Below, piece after piece: positions 1 to 9,442 of a DNA stretch of 64,000 bases. Every line of letters begins with the position of its first letter. Position 1 is the first letter of the stretch. This DNA is from CBFGRV01 sp965651265 (lineage in GTDB: Bacteria; Bacteroidota; Rhodothermia; Rhodothermales; VXPQ01), in assembly GCA_965651265.1 (NCBI GenBank), contig CBFGRV010000015.1:1-64000 (forward strand), given 5' to 3'. Position numbers and translations under genes: made by a program. Below the pieces are notes generated by a model. It did no database searches, was not told where the DNA came from, and saw only the letters and a list, made by a program, of their open reading frames with translations.

Positions 1-877
1 CCCCCTCGCCGTGACAGCGCCGGCACGTGCCCATGACGGACTGGACGTCGTGGGAGAGCCCTTCGATGGTGGGTAGGGGCGGCTGCGCTTCGGTGGGTAC
101 CGGCGGCTGCGCTTTGGTGGGTATCGGCGGCTGCTCTTGGGTGAGCCCTTTCGCCGACGTATCTGCAGCAGCCGCCAGGGTATCGGCCTGGCCCGAAACC
201 GACTGCGCAAAGTGCGCGAGGTTCATGTCGACCGGAAAGGCCTCCGCATCGCCGTAGACCAGCTGGACGTACTCGCTCGCGCTCATGTCGGGCATCTCCA
301 GCAAAAAGGCCACCACCGCCCAGACTTCGTCCTCCCGCTCGAGCGACGGGAAGGCCGGCATCCCCGTAAACTTGATCCCGTGCTTCACGATGTAGAAAAG
401 CTCCGCTGCGCTCCATCGGCCGACCGCGGCCGGAAGGTTCGGCGGGTGCGGCGTCATGGCCCGCGGCACGGCGGGGATCCCGCTCACGGCGCCGTGACAC
501 GGCCGGCACCCGCTCTCGAAGTGCCCGGCCCCTTTCAGCACCAGGGCAGGATGGTCCAGGGGCGGGACCGAAATGCCCATCGAATACGTCGAGACGGAAC
601 GCTCCTTCGAGAAGTCCAGGAACCAGCGCGTCATCGGGAAATGACCCGAGCTCGCTCGCAGCGAAATGATGCCGGAGGCCGCAAGCAGAAACCCTCCGAT
701 GAGGAGCACTGGCAGCACGAACAGCAGCCGCTTGAAGAAGCCTTTCCAGCCGTAGACCCAGAACGGAATATCCGGGCGTTTTGGCTTGAGCGCCCCGCCA
801 CCGCGCGGCGTGGGCGTACGCCGGCCAGTCGCCAGTCCCGCGACGAATGCGAAGAGGTTGCGGAGGAGACGCATCAT
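1..877 (-). CDS. Dihaem membrane-anchored cytochrome c (3' end outside window)
   Basis: The frame is open from the ATG at 877 to the window edge, so the C-terminus is missing. About 292 residues are visible. A basic N-terminus is followed by a membrane segment at about residues 50-70, then an exported part with two haem-c motifs: CRPCH at residues 124-128 and CRRCH at residues 285-289. Between them lies a Pro-rich linker with three 8-residue repeats of the QPPxPTxA type. The start overlaps the stop of the CtaG-like gene (ATGATGA), so it is the last visible gene of the caa3 oxidase operon and probably carries electrons to that oxidase. The electron-transfer role is inferred from haem motifs and context. 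The second motif may belong to a second cytochrome domain continuing beyond the window. Confidence 0.85.
   Translation of the reverse strand, partial: MMRLLRNLFAFVAGLATGRRTPTPRGGGALKPKRPDIPFWVYGWKGFFKRLLFVLPVLLIGGFLLAASGIISLRASSGHFPMTRWFLDFSKERSVSTYSMGISVPPLDHPALVLKGAGHFESGCRPCHGAVSGIPAVPRAMTPHPPNLPAAVGRWSAAELFYIVKHGIKFTGMPAFPSLEREDEVWAVVAFLLEMPDMSASEYVQLVYGDAEAFPVDMNLAHFAQSVSGQADTLAAAADTSAKGLTQEQPPIPTKAQPPVPTEAQPPLPTIEGLSHDVQSVMGTCRRCHGEG
68..139 (-). repeat. Three tandem 24-bp units inside the cytochrome c gene
   Basis: Three consecutive 24-bp units begin at 68, 92 and 116. Each starts GGTGGGTA and continues with a shared GGCGGCTGC core, with a few substitutions per copy. The unit is a multiple of three, so the reading frame is kept. 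On the minus strand it encodes an 8-residue Pro/Gln/Thr/Ala repeat between the two haem domains, which looks like a flexible linker able to change length by slippage. Confidence 0.8.
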
Positions 878-1569
878 GCCGAATTCCCCTCCTCGACGCC
901 GAGAGCCACCACCACCTCATCCCCCGTTGCGGGGGCGCCGCGAAGAACCGTCGCCGACAGATACAACCCGCCCGCCAGGTAGGCTATTCCTCCGATGAGC
1001 AGCATGATGGCGCCGCCCAGCTGCTGATCCTCTAGCGGTGAAAGGCCGGCGAATAGTCCTCCGGTCGCAAATGCCCCCACCGCGCCGGCTGCATCCGATC
1101 CGTGATAGATCGGCCGCGGCGCCAGCGCCAGCAGCGCGCCGAGCAGCGTCATGTGCATGGCCGTCAGCAGGAGTCCGATCACGCCGGCGGCGGCCCGCCG
1201 CCCGCTTCCATCCCCACCCAGTGCCGACATCCACACGAACAGCCCCGCCGCCAGAAACATCCCCTGCTCGAGCCCGAGCCCCATCCAGCCGGAACGCGCG
1301 AAATGATGCAGCCCCGGCGCATGCCATCCCCAGACTACCGCCATCTCGACCACGCTGGCCACGATCGGATGGAAATACTGTGGCCACGCTCGCACGGGAT
1401 CGAACCGCCCGCGCGCCAGCCCTATCGCAATCAGCGGCGCGGCAACGGCCACGACGCCCATGTGCATCGTCATGTGAGCGGCGAACCGTTGCGGCGCCGC
1501 CTCCGGCAGCGGACCGAGCCAGAGCGCGGCCAACAGCATCATCCCGATTATGAGACACATGCGGCGCAT
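874..1569 (-). CDS. ctaG: CtaG-like caa3 cytochrome c oxidase assembly factor
   Basis: This is a polytopic membrane protein of about 231 residues with several hydrophobic helices and His-rich short motifs (HMTMHMG near residue 33, WGWHAPGLHHF near residue 80, AMHMTLLG near residue 138). That pattern fits the Caa3_CtaG family, implicated in copper delivery or assembly of caa3-type oxidases. An ATG at 1569 or a GTG at 1572 are both possible starts, differing by one residue. The gene sits downstream of the subunit I+III and small membrane protein genes on the same strand, and its stop overlaps the start of the cytochrome c gene. The family call is fairly secure; the exact assembly function is known from homologues, not from this sequence. 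Confidence 0.8.
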   Translation of the reverse strand: MRRMCLIIGMMLLAALWLGPLPEAAPQRFAAHMTMHMGVVAVAAPLIAIGLARGRFDPVRAWPQYFHPIVASVVEMAVVWGWHAPGLHHFARSGWMGLGLEQGMFLAAGLFVWMSALGGDGSGRRAAAGVIGLLLTAMHMTLLGALLALAPRPIYHGSDAAGAVGAFATGGLFAGLSPLEDQQLGGAIMLLIGGIAYLAGGLYLSATVLRGAPATGDEVVVALGVEEGNSA

Positions 1570-1575
1570 CACATC

Positions 1576-1944
1576 TCAGATGCAGGTCCGGTTGAAGACG
1601 GCCGCCAGCGCCGTGTAGATGGTCGCGATGGCGCTGAGCATGGACAGCAGCAGCGTCGCGAATCCGATGAACCGGTGCCGGTCTTCGTCCGAATCGAAGT
1701 CGTGCGGAAGCGGCTCCGCGCCCAGCCGGTGCTGTCGGAACCCCCTGACGCCTACGAACGCAATGCCCGCAAGCGCCACGGCCGTATACACGGCGATCGC
1801 CGTTCGCACCTCCGTCAGCGAGCCCCCGATCTTCGCACACCAGACCGCTGCCGTGACGTACGAGAGCAAAAAATGGGCAGCCCAAATGGCCGGCGATACC
1901 GCCAGCTGCCAGAGATGCCTCGTATGGTCGGGGAGCTGAGTCAT
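1576..1944 (-). CDS. Small membrane protein of cytochrome oxidase clusters
   Basis: About 122 residues. It has three or four predicted membrane segments (around residues 17-35, 50-65 and 95-115) and begins with a SPAIWAAHFLLSYVTAA stretch that I recognise from uncharacterised membrane proteins encoded beside aa3/caa3 oxidase genes. I chose the ATG at 1944; a TTG two codons upstream is also open. It lies between the subunit I+III gene (18 bp gap) and ctaG (6 bp gap), so it is almost certainly cotranscribed. No catalytic motif is visible. A role in oxidase assembly or stability is inference from position only. Confidence 0.7.
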   Translation of the reverse strand: MTQLPDHTRHLWQLAVSPAIWAAHFLLSYVTAAVWCAKIGGSLTEVRTAIAVYTAVALAGIAFVGVRGFRQHRLGAEPLPHDFDSDEDRHRFIGFATLLLSMLSAIATIYTALAAVFNRTCI

Positions 1945-1962
1945 CTTCAAGTCATCGCGTCC

Positions 1963-4509
1963 TCACGCCACGAGCGGAAAGCCGGCCAGCACGGCCACCG
2001 TAGCGATGGTAGTGACAGCCACGAAATGCCAGTAGAGGGCCACGTTTCGGATGTCGATGTCGAACCGCGGCGTCATCCGCCCGGCCGCGCGGCGCGCCAT
2101 CGTGTAGAGGATCATGAGGATGCCGGCGGCCGCGTGGAGGCCCGTCCAGATCACCAGAAGCCATACGATGGCCGGGTAGACGTGTGCACTCGGATCCATC
2201 CCGGCGAGAGTCGGCCCGGCCGCCAGAGCAAAGATCCCCGTCCCGGCCAGCACGGCAGCGGCAGCCAGAGCGCCGTAAAACGCGCCCGACCGATCCACTC
2301 GATTCCATCGCGCAGCGAGAAACGTCAGCAGCCACGCCGCCAGCAGGAGTCCCGCCGCTGCCAGCGGCCACATCGTACCCGGCCCCTCCGCACCGGCCGG
2401 CGGGAAGTCATCGTGCACGGTCCAATAGAAGAAGTACCCGAACACGATGGCCGCGAACGCGGTCATGTCCCCCAGCATCGTGATGAACATGGCCCACCAT
2501 CCGACCGAGGTCGACCCCGATGCATAGAGCGGCAGCGACGACCCGAGCCCCACATCCTTCCGGGGTTTCTCGGGGACGACGGCCGTGCCCGTCCACATCC
2601 AAACGAGGATCACAACGGCGCCGAGGACCCCGCTCACGATGGCCGGCACCCACAGGTGGAAGGTCGAGAGGATGAAGAAGCCCCCCGTGAACACGGCGGC
2701 GACGAACGGACGGAAGCTCGGCCCCGGCACGCGCAGGCACTGCTCAGGCTTCGCATCGATGGTGGAGGTGACGATCGTTTCGCGCTTACCCTCCTCCGCA
2801 TCGGGCAGGTAGAATCGGCCTTCGTCGACGTCGCGCATCAGGTTCGGCTGATCCCACAGCGGGTAGCGGCTGTCGATCTCCGGAATGGATCGCTTGCCCC
2901 AGGGCAGCCCCGGCATCTCCGAAAGCCACTCCAGCGTGCCCGCGCCCCACGGATTGCGCTCGGAGTAGGGCTGCCTGCGTTTCGGACGGATGACATCCCA
3001 CAGAAATACAGCGATTCCGGCGGCCAGGACGAACGCGCCCACCGTGGAGATCAGATTCAGGATGTCGAACCCCATCTCCGCCGGGTATGTGAAGACGCGC
3101 CGCGGCATGCCGCGCAGGCCCGTGATGTGCATCGGGAAGAAGGCCACGTTGAACCCGATGAACATCAGCCAGAAGGCGATCCGCCCCAGCCGCTCGGACA
3201 GCTTCTTGCCGTTCACGAGCGGAAAGAAGTAATAGAAGGCCGCTACGATCGGGAAGATGACGCCGCCCACGAGCACGTAATGGAAGTGCGCGACGACGAA
3301 GTACGTGTCGTGCGCCTGGAAGTCGAACGGCACGAGGGCCACCATCACGCCGGTCATCCCGCCCAGCACGAAGACGGCGAGCCCCCCGAAGACGAACAGC
3401 AGCGAAGCCGTGCGCGTAACGCGGCCCGCAATGAGCGTGGCGATGAAGCAGAAGATTTGCACGCCCGTTGGGATGGCGACGGCCTCCGACGCCGCGGAGA
3501 AGAGCCCGAGCGAGATGCCGGGCAGCCCCACCGTGTACATGTGATGCACCCACAGCCCGAAGCTGATGAAACCGGTGCCGATGGCCGCCAGCACGACCCA
3601 CGAGTAACCCACGATAGGCGTCCGCGCGAATGTCGGCACGATCATCGCCACGAGCGCGATAGACGGCAGGAAGATGATGTACACCTCCGGATGGCCGAAA
3701 ATCCAGAACAAATGCTGCCATAGAATGGGATCGCCGCCACGGTTCGGATCGAAGAACGGCCAGTCGAACGCCCGCTCGAGCTCCAGCATGATGTCCCCGG
3801 CGATGAGCGGCGGAAAGGCGAAGAGGATCATCCCCGCGACCACCAGGATGTACCATGCGTAGAGCGGCATCAGGTTGATGCGCATGCCCGGCGCCCTCGT
3901 CTTGAGCACACCCACGATCAGCTCCACGGCCGCGGCCAGCGAAGCGATCTCGATGAAGGTGAGCCCGAGCAGCCAGATGTCGTTGCCGATGCCGTCCTGA
4001 AATTGCGTCGTCATGGGCGGATACATGAACCAGCCGCCGACCGGCGCCGCGTTGAAGAAGATCGACCCGCACACGAAGATGCCGCCGATCACGAAGCACC
4101 AGAACCCGAAGGCGGACAGGCGGGGAAACGGGAGGTCGCGCGCACCGAGCAGCTCGGGGAGGATGAAGATGGAGAAGGCCTCGAAGATGGGCACGGCAAA
4201 GAGGAACATCATCACGGAGCCGTGCAGCGAGAAGACCTGGTTGTAGAGGTCCGCCGACAGGAAGTCGTTGCCCGGCACGATGAGCTGCGTGCGCATGAGC
4301 AGCGCCAGGATCCCCGCGAAGACGAAGAAGGCGAAGGCCACCGACGTGTACCAGGTGCCGACGTGCGTGTTGTTGACGGCGGACCAGTAGCGCCAGCCCT
4401 TCGGCGCGGCCCAGACGCGCAGGAGCCGCTCCTTCTGGGCGGTTTGTGTCGCGAGAGGTGGGGCCTCGGAGAGCGGGCTGACGTCTGCCGGACGTTTCTC
4501 GCCGCTCAT
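1963..4509 (-). CDS. ctaD-ctaE fusion: Cytochrome c oxidase subunit I and III fusion
   Basis: An 848-residue polytopic protein. The first ~570 residues are the haem-copper oxidase core subunit: the haem a ligand region with HGSVMMF, the CuB/cross-link region WIFGHPEVYIIFLP, the paired WVHHMY histidines, and the haem a/a3 ligand region VVAHFHYVLVGG. The remaining ~250 residues have the helix pattern of subunit III (WWAMFITMLGDMTAF, then WTGLHAAAGI and YWHFVAV near the end). Subunits I and III fused in one chain are known in caa3-type oxidases. The start at 4509 was chosen because it overlaps the stop of subunit II by ATGA and gives a normal N-terminus; a longer in-frame extension reads through subunit II sequence in the wrong frame. 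Confidence 0.93.
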   Translation of the reverse strand: MSGEKRPADVSPLSEAPPLATQTAQKERLLRVWAAPKGWRYWSAVNNTHVGTWYTSVAFAFFVFAGILALLMRTQLIVPGNDFLSADLYNQVFSLHGSVMMFLFAVPIFEAFSIFILPELLGARDLPFPRLSAFGFWCFVIGGIFVCGSIFFNAAPVGGWFMYPPMTTQFQDGIGNDIWLLGLTFIEIASLAAAVELIVGVLKTRAPGMRINLMPLYAWYILVVAGMILFAFPPLIAGDIMLELERAFDWPFFDPNRGGDPILWQHLFWIFGHPEVYIIFLPSIALVAMIVPTFARTPIVGYSWVVLAAIGTGFISFGLWVHHMYTVGLPGISLGLFSAASEAVAIPTGVQIFCFIATLIAGRVTRTASLLFVFGGLAVFVLGGMTGVMVALVPFDFQAHDTYFVVAHFHYVLVGGVIFPIVAAFYYFFPLVNGKKLSERLGRIAFWLMFIGFNVAFFPMHITGLRGMPRRVFTYPAEMGFDILNLISTVGAFVLAAGIAVFLWDVIRPKRRQPYSERNPWGAGTLEWLSEMPGLPWGKRSIPEIDSRYPLWDQPNLMRDVDEGRFYLPDAEEGKRETIVTSTIDAKPEQCLRVPGPSFRPFVAAVFTGGFFILSTFHLWVPAIVSGVLGAVVILVWMWTGTAVVPEKPRKDVGLGSSLPLYASGSTSVGWWAMFITMLGDMTAFAAIVFGYFFYWTVHDDFPPAGAEGPGTMWPLAAAGLLLAAWLLTFLAARWNRVDRSGAFYGALAAAAVLAGTGIFALAAGPTLAGMDPSAHVYPAIVWLLVIWTGLHAAAGILMILYTMARRAAGRMTPRFDIDIRNVALYWHFVAVTTIATVAVLAGFPLVA

Positions 4510-5546
4510 TGCAGGGCCTCCAGGTAGGTCGCGATCGCAAGCAGCTCGTCCTCGGGCAGCATCCCGAAAGCCGGCATGTGAACGCCAGGCTTGATGGCAT
4601 CCGTTGCCGCGACCCACTGAAGGATGGCGTCGCGGTCGTTCGGCAGTATGCTCGCGCCGATGGAGAGCCGGCTGCCGACGTGGGTCAGGTCCGGCCCCAC
4701 GACGCCGTCCGCCGGCGTGCCCCGGACTCGGTGGCAGGCGCCGCATCCGTTCGCCAGGAAGGCGTCGCGTCCGGCGGCCACCCGCGCGTCCGCAACCGAC
4801 CCGGCCGGCGATGCCTGCCGTGCGAGCCACGCATCGAACTCGTCGCGCTCCATCACGACGGCATCGAAGGCCATCAGCGCGTGCGACTCGCCGCAATATT
4901 CCGCACACACGCCGCGGAAGGTGCCCGTGCGCGTGGCCTCGAGCGTCAGGCGGTTCACGCGCCCCGGCACCATGTCCATCTTCCCGCCAATGGAGGGAAT
5001 CCAGAACGAGTGGATGACGTCGGGGCTGTCCAGGATGAATTCGACCGGCTCTCCAACCGGCATCCGGATCTCGTTGGCCAGCTCGACGGACTCGCCGTCA
5101 CCCGGCAGATACCGAACCCGCCACCACCACTGCTCGCCGGTCACGTGGATGCGGAGGCTGCCTTCCGGCGCAGGCTCCAGGATCCCCGGCAGCATGGCCA
5201 GACCGAAGATGAGATAGCCCGTGAGGATGAAGGTGGGCAACACGGCCCCGCCTCCGATGATCAGTATGGCGGCGCGCCGCCGATCGTGCGGCCGCGGATT
5301 CACTCGGATGGCGTAGACGCCCAGCCCGATCACGACGACCCACAGGATGGCTGCGCCTCCGACCAGCCACCAGAATAGCTCCAGCACGCTCTCCGCCGCG
5401 CGCCCCGCGGGGTCCAGAGTCGACATCGGGCCCTCGCATCCCGCGAAGAGGAACGTGGCCGACACGATGAGGCGAATGCCGGCCACACGAGCGCTTCGGT
5501 CTCCCCCACAGCACGAGCTCCGATCGAACAGAGACACTGGCGTCAT
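4506..5546 (-). CDS. ctaC: Cytochrome c oxidase subunit II with C-terminal haem c domain
   Basis: A 346-residue lipoprotein-type subunit II. The signal region ends in a lipobox (LFAGC, Cys37). Two membrane helices follow (about residues 55-80 and 95-120), then the cupredoxin domain with the CuA site: C214, C218, H222 and M225 in CAEYCGESHALM, plus an upstream VIHSFWIP histidine. A cytochrome c domain is fused at the C-terminus with CGACH at residues 268-272 and a later Met-containing HMPAFGML stretch as likely axial ligand. This makes it the caa3 type, where the fused haem c accepts electrons. It is the first gene of the operon; the divergent promoter region is 5547-5830. No strong Shine-Dalgarno sequence is visible before the ATG. 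Confidence 0.93.
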   Translation of the reverse strand: MTPVSLFDRSSCCGGDRSARVAGIRLIVSATFLFAGCEGPMSTLDPAGRAAESVLELFWWLVGGAAILWVVVIGLGVYAIRVNPRPHDRRRAAILIIGGGAVLPTFILTGYLIFGLAMLPGILEPAPEGSLRIHVTGEQWWWRVRYLPGDGESVELANEIRMPVGEPVEFILDSPDVIHSFWIPSIGGKMDMVPGRVNRLTLEATRTGTFRGVCAEYCGESHALMAFDAVVMERDEFDAWLARQASPAGSVADARVAAGRDAFLANGCGACHRVRGTPADGVVGPDLTHVGSRLSIGASILPNDRDAILQWVAATDAIKPGVHMPAFGMLPEDELLAIATYLEALQ

Positions 5547-5830
5547 GATGCAAGATCTGGTTCTTCGTGCTGCACGAATTCGCGCCCACCGGAATACCGT
5601 TCGCGGAATCCGCGGACCGGCATGGGCACGTTACCATCCCATGGACTCAGATGCACTCGACCGTAGTGACCCGCGTCGAACTGTCACGGAAACTTTTCAA
5701 GCTCCTCGATAGCGTCGTCGACTCCCGCTGATCCGCCGCGATCGTGCATCGTGGAGTCGCATTTTCGCCTCGATCCGAGTACATTCGTTCACTACCACAC
5801 CATCCCATCAGAACAATCACGCATGGTACT

Positions 5831-6745
5831 ATGCGCAATTTTCTCTGCCTCGCGCTCCTCGTCGGTCTCCTGGCCGGTTGTGAGGGAAGCCCCGATCAGG
5901 ACATGACCACCAGGACGGCTCGCACGGTCGAAGATTCGCTCGCCATCAACTTTGCCGGCGACTTCGACGGACCGCTCGGCATCCAGCTGTGGAGTGTCCG
6001 ACATCAATTAGGGGAAGACCTCCCCGGCACGCTGCAATGGCTGCGCGATCAGGGATTTCAGGAAGTGGAGCTTCATTCGACGTACGGCATGTCACCGGAT
6101 TCATTCCGGCAGGTGCTCGATCAGTTTGGCATTCGAGCCACGGCGACGCACGCGCCGTACGAGCGCTTCCGCGACGACATTCAGGCGCTCCTCGATGATG
6201 CCGAGGTCCTGGGCCTGAGCCATGTCGGCATCGCGTGGATACCTCGCCCGCAAGGCGAACCGTTCACGGTGGAGCTTGCGCGAGAGGTGGCCGCAAACTT
6301 CAACGAATGGGGCCGGATCGCCGCCGAGCGCGGCCTGCGCTTCTTCTACCACCCGCACGGCTACGAATTCCAGCCGGCCGATGACGGCACGGTGCCCTTC
6401 GACGTGCTCGTCGCAGAGACGGACCCGCAGTACGTCAGCTTCGAGATGGATGTCTTCTGGGTCGTCCACCCCGGGCAGGACCCGGTGGAGCTGCTTCGAA
6501 AGTATCCGGATCGGTGGTCCCTGATGCACGTCAAGGACATGGCCGAAGGGGTGGTGGGCGATTTCTCGGGAGGCGCAGGGCCGGAGACGAACGTCCCGGT
6601 CGGGACGGGGCAAATCGATTACGCCGCCGTCCTGCAGGCCGCCGAGGAGGTTGGCGTGCAGCGCTACTTCATCGAGGATGAAAGCACCGATCCTCTGGGC
6701 AACATCCCTCAGAGCGTCGCCTACCTCGAGCAGGTGACCTACTAG
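5831..6745 (+). CDS. Sugar phosphate isomerase/epimerase-like lipoprotein
   Basis: About 304 residues. The ATG at 5831 gives a clean lipoprotein signal (LLAGC lipobox near residue 15); an upstream in-frame ATG would add 29 residues in front of the signal and was rejected. The body is an AP-endonuclease-2/xylose isomerase-like TIM barrel: GIQLWSVRHQLGEDL, VELHSTYGMSP, ATHAPYERF, HVGIAWIPRP, FYHPHGYEFQP, FEMDVFWVVHPG and LMHVKDM are in the usual order, with His/Glu/Asp residues placed to bind a divalent metal. Members act on sugars or inositols; the substrate here is unknown. The export signal places it at the cell envelope. Its stop is 1 bp from the convergent gene's stop. Confidence 0.82.
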   Translation: MRNFLCLALLVGLLAGCEGSPDQDMTTRTARTVEDSLAINFAGDFDGPLGIQLWSVRHQLGEDLPGTLQWLRDQGFQEVELHSTYGMSPDSFRQVLDQFGIRATATHAPYERFRDDIQALLDDAEVLGLSHVGIAWIPRPQGEPFTVELAREVAANFNEWGRIAAERGLRFFYHPHGYEFQPADDGTVPFDVLVAETDPQYVSFEMDVFWVVHPGQDPVELLRKYPDRWSLMHVKDMAEGVVGDFSGGAGPETNVPVGTGQIDYAAVLQAAEEVGVQRYFIEDESTDPLGNIPQSVAYLEQVTY

Positions 6746-6746
6746 G

Positions 6747-7640
6747 CTAGCGGCCCGCGACGATCCCGATCATCCATGCCGATTGTGAGCCGGGGCGGAC
6801 GGGCGCCTCGCCGCTCGACCACCTGACGAAGACCTCGTGGATGGTGATCTCCGCGAGCGGCGCCGCGACTCGATAAGCCAGCGCAATGCTGCCGAAGAGG
6901 CCGGTTTCCGTCCGCTGATCTTGAAGCTCCGCATCGAGTGCGCTCCAGTACCAGAGCTCGGCATGCGCGATGATCGGCGTTTGAGGTAGCGGCAGGTGCC
7001 AGGCCGCATAGAGGTCGCCGCGGGTGTGTGCATCGATCCGGTCCTCGGCCTCCGTGGCCAGTGGCAGGATCGCGCCAAACTGCAGCCGCACGGCGGGTAG
7101 CAGCGGCCAGGGATAATCCTGGCGTGAGTTCACGTAGGCCACGCGGCCGCCGAGCGCGGCGTTCACCTCACGAAAACGCTGATCGGACTCCACATCGGCC
7201 GACAACCCGATGCTGACGGAGCCATAGTCGAAGCCGCCCACGGGGACGGCATCCGGATCCGTCGGGTCCGGATCGATCGGCGGCCGGAAAAGCGCGATGA
7301 ACCACCCGGCCGCACCGCCGGCGCGAATCGTCTCGGGATTCGCCTCGGGATCGAGCGCCGCCGCTCCGGTCGTGGAGAACTCGGCCTGCATCCGGCGCGG
7401 GTAGACGTCGCCCCGGAAATTCCCGCCGAAAGCGTCGCGGATCGACCACCGCGCCCCCACCGTGGTGACGTCCTCACCTCGGAATACGGCGGGAGCGATG
7501 CGAAGCTCGCGCGCCACCTGCTGCGCATGTGCCGGCCAGACCCCGGCCACCGCGATCGCGAGGCAGAGGATCGGGCCTGCAGGCCAGGTCTCCCCCGGCC
7601 GGCAGGAGGTATCTCGGTGGCGCCTCCACGTCGATCTCAT
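6747..7640 (-). CDS. Secreted or outer-membrane protein of unknown function
   Basis: 297 residues with an Arg-rich N-terminus, a hydrophobic core around residues 22-38 and a probable signal peptidase site after AHA. The rest is rich in alternating aromatic and polar segments (for example GFDYGSVSIGLSADV and HAELWYWSALDAEL), which suggests beta strands, perhaps a small outer-membrane barrel. No family is recognised. It starts 6 bp after the stop of the amidohydrolase gene on the same strand and so is likely its operon partner. The call is certain as a coding region because of codon-scale composition and the signal peptide; the function is unknown. Confidence 0.7.
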   Translation of the reverse strand: MRSTWRRHRDTSCRPGETWPAGPILCLAIAVAGVWPAHAQQVARELRIAPAVFRGEDVTTVGARWSIRDAFGGNFRGDVYPRRMQAEFSTTGAAALDPEANPETIRAGGAAGWFIALFRPPIDPDPTDPDAVPVGGFDYGSVSIGLSADVESDQRFREVNAALGGRVAYVNSRQDYPWPLLPAVRLQFGAILPLATEAEDRIDAHTRGDLYAAWHLPLPQTPIIAHAELWYWSALDAELQDQRTETGLFGSIALAYRVAAPLAEITIHEVFVRWSSGEAPVRPGSQSAWMIGIVAGR

Positions 7641-7646
7641 CGGCTC

Positions 7647-9371
7647 TCACGCTATCTCGTTCGGAAACAGGAAGATGGCATCGATCGACGCGGCCGCATC
7701 GGCGAGCGTTCGGTCGCCGTCTGCCAGCATCTCCGCCAATCTGTCGATGACGGCATCGCGATCGTAATCGCCCTCGTAGCGGGCGCCGTTCGTGCGGCAG
7801 TACGTCTCCCACTTCACGGCCGTATCCAGGCGACGTTGTGCGAATAGATCCGCGGCCTCGTGCTCCTTCGTCCAGTAACCGAGCTGACGCAGTCGCAGCT
7901 TCCCCGACTCGGCGAAATTGAAGTCGTGAAACTGCGACGGGATCTGGTGGACGACGTGCCGGAAGAACTTGTAGGTGAACACGTGGGCAAGGTTGTTGGG
8001 GGACCACCGCGGGTTCGTGCGCGTGGGCGTAAAGGTGGCCTGCGAGACGCGCCGCACCCAGGACGCCGGCTCTCCACCAACCCGCTCCCGATTGGCCTCC
8101 AGGAAGCTGACGAATCGCGAAATATTGGGCCGCATCCCCCCGCCCTGCTCGTCGGGCAGGCCCAGGTACCGGCGCGGGGTTTCTTCGGCGATGCGAGCAA
8201 ACGCCTCCGCGCTCAGCATCTCCTCGAAATAGCGCCAGAAGCTTTGATCGGGCAGGTGCAGTCGAACGAGCCAGCCGTCCGTCCCGAATAGGATCCTTTC
8301 GCCGTAGAGATCATGATCGAGCAGCCGGCCGAGCGCATCCAGGTACTGCCGCTCCACATCCCCGCCGGACATCATGTCGACATGGTACGAGACATCGGCA
8401 TAAACCTCGGGAAAGCTCTCCATCAAGCCGAGAATCTCATCCGCCCACTCCTTCTGTTGCGGGAGCGCACCGCTGAGACCCCCCCAGCCCCCAAAGTGGG
8501 CGAAACAGACCCGAAGCTCGGGCCGATCTTCGAGCAGGCGATGCCAGTGCTTCGGATGTCCATACCCCGCCGTCGTGGCCGATTTGAAGAATCCGCCGGC
8601 CGTGCAGTGCACCAGCACGGGCACGTCATGCTCGACGCAGTAGTCGAGCACCACGCCGATCTCCGGGAGACTCACCTTGTAGCCCAATGACGGGTATAGC
8701 TTGACGCCGACATAGCCCATTTCCTCCAGGGCGCGACGCATCAAATTGAAATGCCCCTCGCGCACAGGGTTCACGGCCACGAACGACAGGATCCTGCCCG
8801 GGCGCTGCACGGCAGCCTCGGACGTCCCCGACAGCTGGGCGAGGTAGTTGTTGCGATCACGCTCCGATTCATCCTTTCCCGCGATGTCCATCATCAGGGC
8901 GACGAGCACGTCGTCCTCGTGCATGTCCGCCAACAGGTGATCGGCCACCTCGACGATCTCCGGCTTCATCGAGATGCGAAGCGTCTCGAACACATCGAAG
9001 ATGCCGGACTGATTCTCGTGTTGGCCGTCGAATCGGCTCGAGAGCCGGTCCAGCGCCGCCCGAAGCGTGTCCACCGCGATGTCCTCGACGCCCGACCCCA
9101 ACACCCGCACCTCCACGGGCAGCGACGCCGCGCCGCTCACCAGGCTCTGGAATCCATCCGTCCTCGAGATCGCCCGTAGAAAGCGCCGGAGCAGCTCCTC
9201 CTCGACCAGGTATTCGGGCCGGTGCAGCTGATCGATCAGAATGCCGCGCACGGCATCCACGACGAAATCCGGAAGGCCGATCCGCCCGAGTCGGGCCACC
9301 ATGATGCCGACCGCCTCCTCCGTGAGCACCGTCTGCAGATTGAAGATGTGTGCGTGTGCGTTGACCCGCAT
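7647..9371 (-). CDS. Metal-dependent amidohydrolase (amidohydrolase-2 type)
   Basis: 574 residues, cytoplasmic (no signal). The TIM-barrel metal hydrolase pattern is visible: NAHAHIF at residues 4-10 provides the HxH motif, VLVHCTAGG supplies a central His, CFAHFGGWGG another, and ILFGTDGWL the Asp near the end of the barrel. It is longer than the typical 280-400 residue family member, with an extra helical region at about residues 50-190 and a C-terminal ~130-residue extension after the barrel. The substrate is not evident. It heads a two-gene unit with the secreted protein downstream and is divergent from the His-rich lipoprotein, sharing a 230-bp regulatory interval. Confidence 0.8.
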   Translation of the reverse strand: MRVNAHAHIFNLQTVLTEEAVGIMVARLGRIGLPDFVVDAVRGILIDQLHRPEYLVEEELLRRFLRAISRTDGFQSLVSGAASLPVEVRVLGSGVEDIAVDTLRAALDRLSSRFDGQHENQSGIFDVFETLRISMKPEIVEVADHLLADMHEDDVLVALMMDIAGKDESERDRNNYLAQLSGTSEAAVQRPGRILSFVAVNPVREGHFNLMRRALEEMGYVGVKLYPSLGYKVSLPEIGVVLDYCVEHDVPVLVHCTAGGFFKSATTAGYGHPKHWHRLLEDRPELRVCFAHFGGWGGLSGALPQQKEWADEILGLMESFPEVYADVSYHVDMMSGGDVERQYLDALGRLLDHDLYGERILFGTDGWLVRLHLPDQSFWRYFEEMLSAEAFARIAEETPRRYLGLPDEQGGGMRPNISRFVSFLEANRERVGGEPASWVRRVSQATFTPTRTNPRWSPNNLAHVFTYKFFRHVVHQIPSQFHDFNFAESGKLRLRQLGYWTKEHEAADLFAQRRLDTAVKWETYCRTNGARYEGDYDRDAVIDRLAEMLADGDRTLADAAASIDAIFLFPNEIA

Positions 9372-9442
9372 GGCGACTCGAGGAGATGATCAAGAAATCT
9401 GCGCGAGGGGACGGCCTCCCGCGCAACACGCCTTGAGAAACC

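Noticed and set aside
1102..3723. Long plus-strand open frame (873 codons) opposite the oxidase genes
   Set aside because: It is antisense to ctaG, the small membrane protein and the subunit I+III gene, and its translation is Arg/His/Asp/Gly-rich without any domain. High-GC codon bias keeps such antisense frames open.
2786..4600. Minus-strand open frame of 604 codons in another frame of the oxidase subunit I region
   Set aside because: Its translation is Arg/Ala/His-rich noise; the overlapping frame has full oxidase motifs.
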